This document shows positions 31,481 through 37,470 of a stretch of DNA of 37,470 nt, in pieces; position 1 is the first letter of the stretch, and each line of letters opens with the position of its first letter. The position numbers and the translations under genes were made by a program. Origin of the DNA: Welwitschia mirabilis (taxonomy: Eukaryota > Gnetophyta > Gnetopsida > Welwitschiales). The notes below the pieces were generated by a model. It saw nothing but the letters and a program-made list of their open reading frames with translations, made no database searches and had not been told where the DNA came from. The DNA lies in assembly GCA_051453625.1 (NCBI GenBank), contig JBOZIK010000001.1:9474931-9512400 (forward strand), written 5' to 3'.

Positions 31481-32470
31481 CTATATTGCTTATTTCACTG
31501 GAACTTGAAGTTGAAGGAATAGTATGACTTAAGTGAGTAGGAGGAATGATGTCATCATCATTTCTAATTTCTTTAGGAATATCATTTTTTGTCTTCCACT
31601 TTTACTTGCATAGATTACTCAACTTCGCATAAGGACGTTGTATACTCTGTCAGCCTTACTGGTTATTGAATAGCCCAAAAAGATCCCTTCATTAGCTTTA
31701 GATTCAGGTTTACTTCCTGTCCCTTCATCTTTCAAAATTAAACATTTGCTACAAAAGACTTTGAAGTAACTGATTGTAGGCTTTCTTCCATTCCATAATT
31801 CATAAGTAGTTTTACTTGTTCCTAGACGTAAGAGGACATATTACTTACGTAATATGCAATGTTTACAGCTTCAGCCAAAAAATATTGTGGTAATTCTTGC
31901 TCATTGAGCATTGTTTTTGTCATCCCAATAAGAACTCTATTCTTTCGTTCAGAAACTCCATGTTGTTAAGGAGTCTTAGGAGTTGATAATTGATGAAATA
32001 TTTCATTCGAATCATTATATCTTTCAAATTTCACATTTACAAACTTTCCTCCCCTGTCCGATCTAATCATTTTAATAGTGTATCCTTTTTCATTCTAAAT
32101 TCTCTTACACACTTAACAAACATTTCAAAAGCATCATCCTCAGTTGAGAGAAATGAAACCCAACTGTACCTTGAAAAATCATCCATCGTGATAAGGAAAT
32201 ATTTTTTTCCTCTAATACTTCTAGTGTGTATTGGTCCTACTAAATCTATGTGAATTAGGTCTGATGGTCTAACAAACGTGGTCTCCATTTTTCTTTTGAA
32301 AGAGGACTTAGTGAGCTTGCCTTTTATACCTAAATTGCAAATTCTCTAGCTTGAGAAACATCGAGCTTAGGATCTCCTTTTACTATTTCTTTGGTAGATA
32401 TATTCTTTAAATCCTTGAAATCCATATGGCCCAATCTCCTATGCCAAAGGTTTACTTCTTCATCTTTGAC
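31481..32470 (-). pseudogene. E2 integrase
   Basis: The core start at 32067-32288 reads IHIDLVGPIHTRSIRGKKYF and MDDFSRYSWVSFLSTEDD. RSDRGGKFVN follows (about 32040-32075) and GVSERKNRVLIGM (about 31920-31960), so the residues of the DD35E triad are all visible, unlike in E1. The C-terminal ELWNGRKPTISYFKVF and EGIFLGYSITSKADRVYN blocks are at 31640-31800. Frameshifts near 32065, 31970 and 31830 separate the parts. Confidence 0.88.
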
Positions 32471-32880
32471 CGTATAACATCTTTCTCCCTATTTTTCGTC
32501 ACAACCTAACACATACATACACTTGGACCTGCTGCTTGTAAGAGTAACATTGTTAGAGGAAGCATTTTGAACAACACATTTGTTTTTGTAAAATGACACA
32601 ACATTTTCTCTATCACATATTTGAGATATACTAAGCACGTTTTGCTTTAGCACATCTACGACATATATATCATTTATAGTTGGATGATTTCTGTTGGTTG
32701 TGATAGACCCTTTACCAATTATGGGCCCTCTACTATTGTCATCAAAGGTTACTTCACCACCATCATATTCTTGAGATGAAGAGAGTAAACTTCTATTACC
32801 AGTCATGTGTCTGAATAACTACTGTTGAGGTACCATTTCGACTTTACTTGAGCTCTAAAGGTGGCATGGGCAAATAAAGA
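32471..32880 (-). pseudogene. E2 protease and pre-integrase region
   Basis: The protease signature is changed: where E1 has WYLDSGCSRHMTGD, E2 reads WYLNSSYSDT and, after a frameshift, MTGNRSLLSSSQEYDGGEV. The catalytic Asp has become Asn and the Gly has become Ser, so the protease is dead. The downstream part is open for over 100 codons (VTFDDNSRGPIIGKGSITTN, ENVVSFYKNKCVVQNASSNN). Confidence 0.85.
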
Positions 32881-34524
32881 TATAGAACTGCTTTTTTTCG
32901 CCCACTGCAAGTTGCTTTTTTTAATTTGATGGTTGGCATACTTCCTTGTGAATCTTATATTGTTGTTGAATCCAAAATAAAATGATTTCTTGTAGGGACA
33001 AGAGAATTGAATGTGTCCAAATTTGTTGCAATAATGACATCTCAAACTTACTTAACTGAAAGATTGATATTTAACACTCAAAGTGAAGTTTAGATCGAGA
33101 GGAGTCAAGCTATCAGAACTTCCTATTCTAGACTTATCATATGGATTACATCCAATGCCTAATAGCTTGTTCAAGTTGTTTTTTTCCCTCTTAGATTAAG
33201 CGACAAGTAATAAATTTTGCATCTTCAAGATCCTTTGTTAATGATTCTTTTTTGGTATTGGCTTCTTTTATCTCGCTTTCTAAGTCTTTTACAGTTTTCT
33301 TATAAATACAGTTTTCCTTGCCTAGGTCTATACTAAGTGTATACAACCTTTCATAAGCATTCAATAATTCATTGTATTGTAAATCGAAATCATCACAATC
33401 TCGAAAGTCAATTTTAGACGAAGTATGCTCATTTTGTAAAAAAGAGCAAGTAGCACTAAACCAACAATGATACTTACCTCATCTGCTACCACAAGGAGTC
33501 CAAAGTCCATGATTTCTTCATCACTTGAGCTTGCATTGTCTCCATTTGAGTCATCATCCCATGTTGCCTTCAACACCTTCTTTCCTTTTCTTTTTGTCCT
33601 TTGTCCTTTTTGTTAGTGCATTCTAAAGCTACATGACTAAAACCTTTATGCTCATAACACTGAATAAAGGAAGAATTCTTACTTGTATCACTTCCATGGT
33701 TAAAAGGTCTTCTTGCATTCCTTCTTTCCTTTTTCTGAGAAATCGTTTGAAGTTTCTTGTTAATAATGCAAGATCTAGGTCTTCTTCATCATGACTTGAG
33801 GGTTCTTCATATTCTTCTTCACATGCTTTGAGTGCTATACTCCTCTTCTTTGGTGATTGATCCTCGAGTAAAACTGTTGCTTCATATGCCATCAGAGAAC
33901 CTTTTAGCTCCTTTGTTCTCATTTGAACAATGTCCTTGCTTTTTTCAATAGCTGTAATCGTTGATCTGAATTTTGGAACTAAGCTTCTGAGAAATTTTCG
34001 AACCACTCTAGTCTCAGGCACCCTTTCTCCAAGACCCCACATACCATTGACTATGTTACTAATTTTAATTATGTATTCAGAAATAGATTCAGCCTCCTAC
34101 ATCTTGATATTCTCAAACTTAGTGGTAAGAAGTTGTAGCTTTGTGTTTTTTACCATGTTTGTTCTTTCATGAGCAATCCTAAGAGTTTCCCACATGTCTT
34201 TTGCTGTAGTGCACTGGACTACTCTGTCATATTCCTTCGTGGATAAGGCGCAGATGATACTATTCATTGCTCATGCATTGAGTTGGGCCTTCCATCTGTC
34301 ATCAAGATTCCATCCACTTCTTATTTTCAAGGTAGTCTTACCATTGTTGTCCAATGTTGTAGGAAGTTTATGTCCACTCAAGATAGTTTCCCAAATGTTT
34401 GGGTCAATAGAGGTCAAAAAAATCATCATCTTGGACCTCCAATCAGCGTAATTTGTCTATTGAAGAATGGCAGTCTGGTGACAGCGTCACCTTCTAGATA
34501 CTCTTGAAAACTTGAGGATGCCAT
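32881..34524 (-). pseudogene. E2 gag
   Basis: It starts at the ATG at 34522-34524 (MASSSFQEYLEGDAVTRLPF), and a frameshift follows within 30 codons. The middle (33629-34042) is Lys/Glu-rich with KFRSTITAIEKSKDIVQM and LKGSLMAYEATVLL, which match E1 (KFRPKVTTIEESKDI, LKGSLMAYEATLL). The acidic block with KATWDDDSNGDNASSSDEE is at 33480-33580. The second zinc knuckle is complete (CHYCNKFGHIQFSC, about 32998-33040), whereas in E1 its His is lost. The gene is split into at least four frames. Confidence 0.85.
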
Positions 34525-34586
34525 GAACTCTAGACCTGAAAACACAGATAGATGCCATGAACCCTAGTCCTGAAAACACAGATAAC
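34511..34586. repeat. Short tandem duplication at the E2 gag start
   Basis: The stretch gatgccatgaactctagacc...aaaacacagata (from about 34518) is followed directly by a near copy with aaccctagtcc. The duplication copies the start-codon context, so a second ATG lies about 34 bases upstream of the first on the minus strand. Confidence 0.75.
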
Positions 34587-34607
34587 CAAATAAATTTAGA
34601 GCAATCA

Positions 34608-34620
34608 GGCTTTGATGCCA
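34608..34620 (-). other. E2 primer binding site
   Basis: The minus strand reads TGGCATCAAAGCC, two bases inside the 5' LTR. It is the E1 primer site (TGGTATCAAAGCC) with one T-to-C change. Confidence 0.85.
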
Positions 34621-34622
34621 AT

Positions 34623-35725
34623 TGTTAGGATTGAAATGGCACCCTAGAGGAGAGGCGGGTATGAATAGCGTAATATCAATTCTTTGCAAAATTATCGAAA
34701 CCTTCAATAAATAATAATCTTAGAAATTTAACAAGCCCAACAAAATAAAAACAAAAATACAGATATATACCACAGATTTATAGTGGTTTGGCAAAAGTTC
34801 CTACTCTACTCTCAGGGGGCAACAATAGCCTATAGCCTCCTAGTTCCCCCTAGTTCTTCTCTCAAAAAAACATACAACACCCTTCTCCTTAAGGGTCTTC
34901 AGTACTTCCAGCACCCTACTCAAGGGTCTTGATGCTTTCAGAGCAAGCTCACAAAGCACACAATACAATCATTTTGATCTGATATAGCTTCTGATAGAGT
35001 GTCTGCCTAACTTACAGCAATCATCAGCTTATACAAACAAATGCTCCTCAAGGAGCTGATGTCTCAGTAAGGTACAAGACTATTACATAAATCAGATAAT
35101 ACAGAGGGAAGCATAGTGTATACAGAGTATGAAAATTTTAAGAAGTACAGTGTTTATGGACAAAATGCCCTCTTATACATTATGACACAAAAACTAGTTA
35201 TTGTAGTCTCGTGTAGAGTGCTCTTTGTCTTCGCTAATGTGCCAGATGAATATTTAGATTGTTTGCTCCTTGATTTGCTAAATTTGACACTTGCAACGGT
35301 CACACTTCTGCCTCAATGTTCGCCAAACTGGACATCCATTTTGAAAACCCGGACGTCCTTATTTTAATCACGTTTTCTGTCCAAACTGAGAAGAGGACCA
35401 GATGTCCTGATTCCAAGGGCCAGATGTCCCTTCTCATACAAATTTGCGTATAGGCCCGAACATCTCGAGAAGATAATTCGGATATCCCCATGTATAACCA
35501 CTGCAAACAGGCCCGAACATTCTGATGACAAAAGCATACGTCCCAGTTAGAAAAACTAGACACAGATCAGGATGTCCTAAGAAGGATAGGCGAACGTCCT
35601 CATATAAAACTCCGTGAACAAGTCTGAATGTCCCAAACAATAAGGTTGGACGTCCCAATAAGTTGATTAACTTAGTTCAGATTGTGAGAGACTCAAAATC
35701 ATCATTGAAACGCATTTCTCAAACA
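34623..35725 (-). repeat. E2 5' LTR (1103 bp)
   Basis: It runs from tgttaggattg to ctcaaaca on the plus strand. The GACGTC cluster is at 35325-35670, with exact copies at 35352 and 35649 and many decayed ones. The short words caccct and aagggt recur as inverted pairs near 34870-34930. The flank agtac is the right copy of the target duplication. Confidence 0.93.
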
Positions 35726-36114
35726 AGTACATGTTTGGACATTTTTAATGGTCGTACCTATGAGTTACAGTTTGGTAATAGCTTCTGTCTATTTGGCTTG
35801 AGGAGGTCTAATCCTACTTAGATGTTTTTGTGTAAGGATGTTCCTCAGAGTGTCATGAGTTCCCCCATTGGTTCTTCTACATGTTTGCTCGTTTCTATTT
35901 GCTACGGTTAGCAATAAACAAGTTATGTTGGACGGTGATGTTGTTGCTCATAATTCTGTTATTTTTTGATGCTAATCTTATTCATTTAGGGACTTATCAA
36001 TTTTTTCTTCAAGCGGGAGAACGTTAGAAAAATGAAGCCAAATCTTTGCCTTTTGATTAGAATCTTTTTAATTGGCTTAAATGGTCTTTACCATCATAAA
36101 GTTGTAAAAGTTAT
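35726..36114. other. Spacer between E2 and E3
   Basis: AT-rich, with no gene recognised. It is the continuation of the sequence left of 25430 before E2 inserted. The E3 LTR begins at 36115. Confidence 0.6.
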
Positions 36115-37248
36115 TATTAGGAACATAAGGCACCCTAGAGAGGGGTGAATAAGGTGTTATTAAAAATATTTTCAAATTAGATCAACCAGCTAATAAATAA
36201 AACAAATCTGAAACTTACTTGAACACATAAAACTAAAATGATAGAGGCAAACAGGAGAACCAAACATAAAGACGGTGTGCACCAGAGTTTTATAGTGGTT
36301 CGGCAATCCTTGCCTACTCCACTCTCAGAGGGTAGCAATATACTCTCAACCTCCTGGTTCTTTTAAAACACCCTTCTCCAACAGCAACTTACAACACCCT
36401 TTACCAAGGGTCAGTTACAACACCCTTTACCAAGGGTCAGTTACAACACCCTTCACACAAGGGTCAACTTGCTCAATCCAATAAGCACTTACAAGATGTC
36501 AATCAACTTGAGGCCTGAGGGTTTGAATGCCTTTCAAGCACAGTACATCAGTAATTAGTTCAATGTCACCATAATCGGTACATATCTCAGTGTAGTAGGA
36601 GTTCAAAATGTTATAACAAAGATTAGCTCATATAGAAGTTCCTAATAGATATGTTACAGAATGATAATCACATCTTTTATACATGGGTTTATAAAGTATA
36701 GCTGTTACAGCCTCAAACTTGAAGCCCTAGACATTAGAAGATGTGCTGGTAAGCATCCTTGACTATTGACATCTTAAAATCTGCATTCTGACATTCACAA
36801 TGGTTACTTTTTCGCTCCAATGTTCGCCTTCCCAGACGTCCCCTTCTTTAGATCTGGACGTCCTGGTTATAATACTTGACCCCTGTCAAAACTGCGAAGC
36901 ATCCCGAACATCCATGAACAAAGTCTGGACATCCCTATAATGAGGACCAAGTATAGGGGCGGACATTCCGTCTTAGAATCCAGACGTCCTTGTAGTTTTC
37001 ATTTACGAACAGGGTCAAAAATCCCGGTAAAAGGCTCGAAAGTCCCATACAATTTTCCGCGCATAAGGCCGGACGTCCCGGTTTCAATAGTTGGATGTCC
37101 CCATACAAACCACCGCATATAGGGTCGGACGTCCCAGTCTCACAGCCAGACGTCTCGGTTGGCACATACATTAGATATCTCATTTTTTACTCTACTTCGC
37201 GGATAGCGAGAGGACTTTGATCATCATTGAAACATAGATTCTTCCATA
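36115..37248 (-). repeat. E3 3' LTR (about 1134 bp)
   Basis: It begins tattaggaac, like the E2 3' LTR (TA for TG), and ends near ttccata before the purine tract. It has the best-kept GACGTC cluster of the window: exact copies at 36835, 36857, 36983, 37072, 37128 and 37149, with partial ones between. The block at 36285-36365 (tatagtggttcggcaa...ctccactctcagag) is common to all three elements. Confidence 0.85.
36391..36470. repeat. 26-bp tandem triplication in the E3 LTR
   Basis: Two identical copies of a 26-base unit (36391-36416, 36417-36442) are followed by a diverged third (36443-36470). Each holds an accctt...aagggt inverted pair that could fold into a small hairpin. E1 and E2 do not show the triplication. 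Confidence 0.9.
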
Positions 37249-37262
37249 GTTTTCCCCGTTTC
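37249..37262 (-). other. E3 polypurine tract
   Basis: On the minus strand, gaaacggggaaaac immediately precedes the 3' LTR start. A second tract (ccccc at 37311-37315) follows in the same relative place as in E2. Confidence 0.65.
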
Positions 37263-37470
37263 AGTAATGACAACCTTTTTAGGAGCTTGAAGATGGAAGG
37301 GTTGATTACTCCCCCTAAATTTGTACTCCTAGAATAACCTATTATTTACACGGTTAACTCAACAGAAAATGGTCTTTGTAGCCGATTTAGCGCAGTAGGT
37401 TTTGGCAATATTCGTTGAGGAAAATTGAGTAATAGTTGAGCAATATTCGATATTCCAAAATTGATAGAGA

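Larger units (their letters stand above)
25435..35725 (-). mobile_element. E2: Sirevirus-like Ty1/copia LTR retrotransposon, both LTRs present
   Basis: It has the same order as E1: 5' LTR 34623-35725, primer site 34608-34620, gag, protease, integrase, reverse transcriptase, RNase H ending at 28540, GACGTC spacer, third ORF 27105-28141, polypurine tracts, 3' LTR 25435-26539. LTR lengths (1105 and 1103 bases) agree. The span of about 10.3 kb includes 1.34 kb of unrelated sequence inside reverse transcriptase. Protease has lost its catalytic Asp, and many frameshifts are present. E2 and E1 are relatives in different subfamilies: proteins are clearly alignable, while LTRs align only in blocks. 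Confidence 0.93.
36115..37470 (-). mobile_element. E3: related copia element, 3' end only (continues beyond window)
   Basis: A 3' LTR (36115-37248) is followed on its right by a purine tract and untranslated sequence matching the same regions of E1 and E2 (ttactccccctaaatttgtactcc at 37306-37329 against tcactcccccttaatttgtgctcc in E2). The element therefore lies on the minus strand and extends right beyond the window. No coding part is included. Confidence 0.82.

Overview
The window is nuclear DNA of a flowering plant, AT-rich and packed with decayed LTR retrotransposons. The species cannot be read from it. Evidence for a plant: three Ty1/copia elements of Sirevirus type (a methionine-initiator-type primer site, two Gag zinc knuckles, several polypurine tracts and a third ORF after pol), an Athila-like Ty3/gypsy relic, and exons of one host gene with ordinary GT-AG introns. 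Ten runs of N mark scaffold gaps, and at least two of these are flanked by duplicated sequence.

Layout. Positions 1-8868 hold copia element E1 on the minus strand (partial 3' LTR at the left edge, 5' LTR at 7838-8868). Positions 8869-11457 are pyrimidine-rich DNA with no gene I recognise and a 605-base gap. Positions 11458-15216 hold three exons, in matching phase and on the minus strand, of a fumarylacetoacetate-hydrolase-domain (FAHD) gene. Its 3.4-kb intron contains a small plus-strand copia relic. Positions 15217-17750 have no recognised coding sequence. Positions 17750-20140 hold a dead gypsy pol (plus strand), followed by a promoter-like stretch and broken ORFs up to about 21840. Positions 21850-25434 are T-rich and non-coding. 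Positions 25435-35725 hold copia element E2 on the minus strand, with both LTRs, a primer site and an imperfect 5-bp target duplication. Positions 36115-37470 are the start of a third related element, E3.

The copia ORFs follow the order gag, protease, integrase, reverse transcriptase, RNase H, then a third ORF. E1 and E2 share this order, and both are broken by frameshifts, stops and lost catalytic residues, so neither could move by itself. The third ORF (about 350-390 codons) is kept in both. It has a middle part resembling the 'putative plant transposon protein' domain family and, clearest in E1, a helical C-terminal tail.

Two observations stand out. First, about 1.34 kb of unrelated sequence in E2, including a diverged plastid-type 16S rRNA fragment, exactly replaces the stretch that encodes the YVDD active site of its reverse transcriptase. 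Second, clusters of the palindrome GACGTC and its decayed forms occur in the LTRs of all three elements and again in the spacer between pol and the third ORF of E1 and E2.
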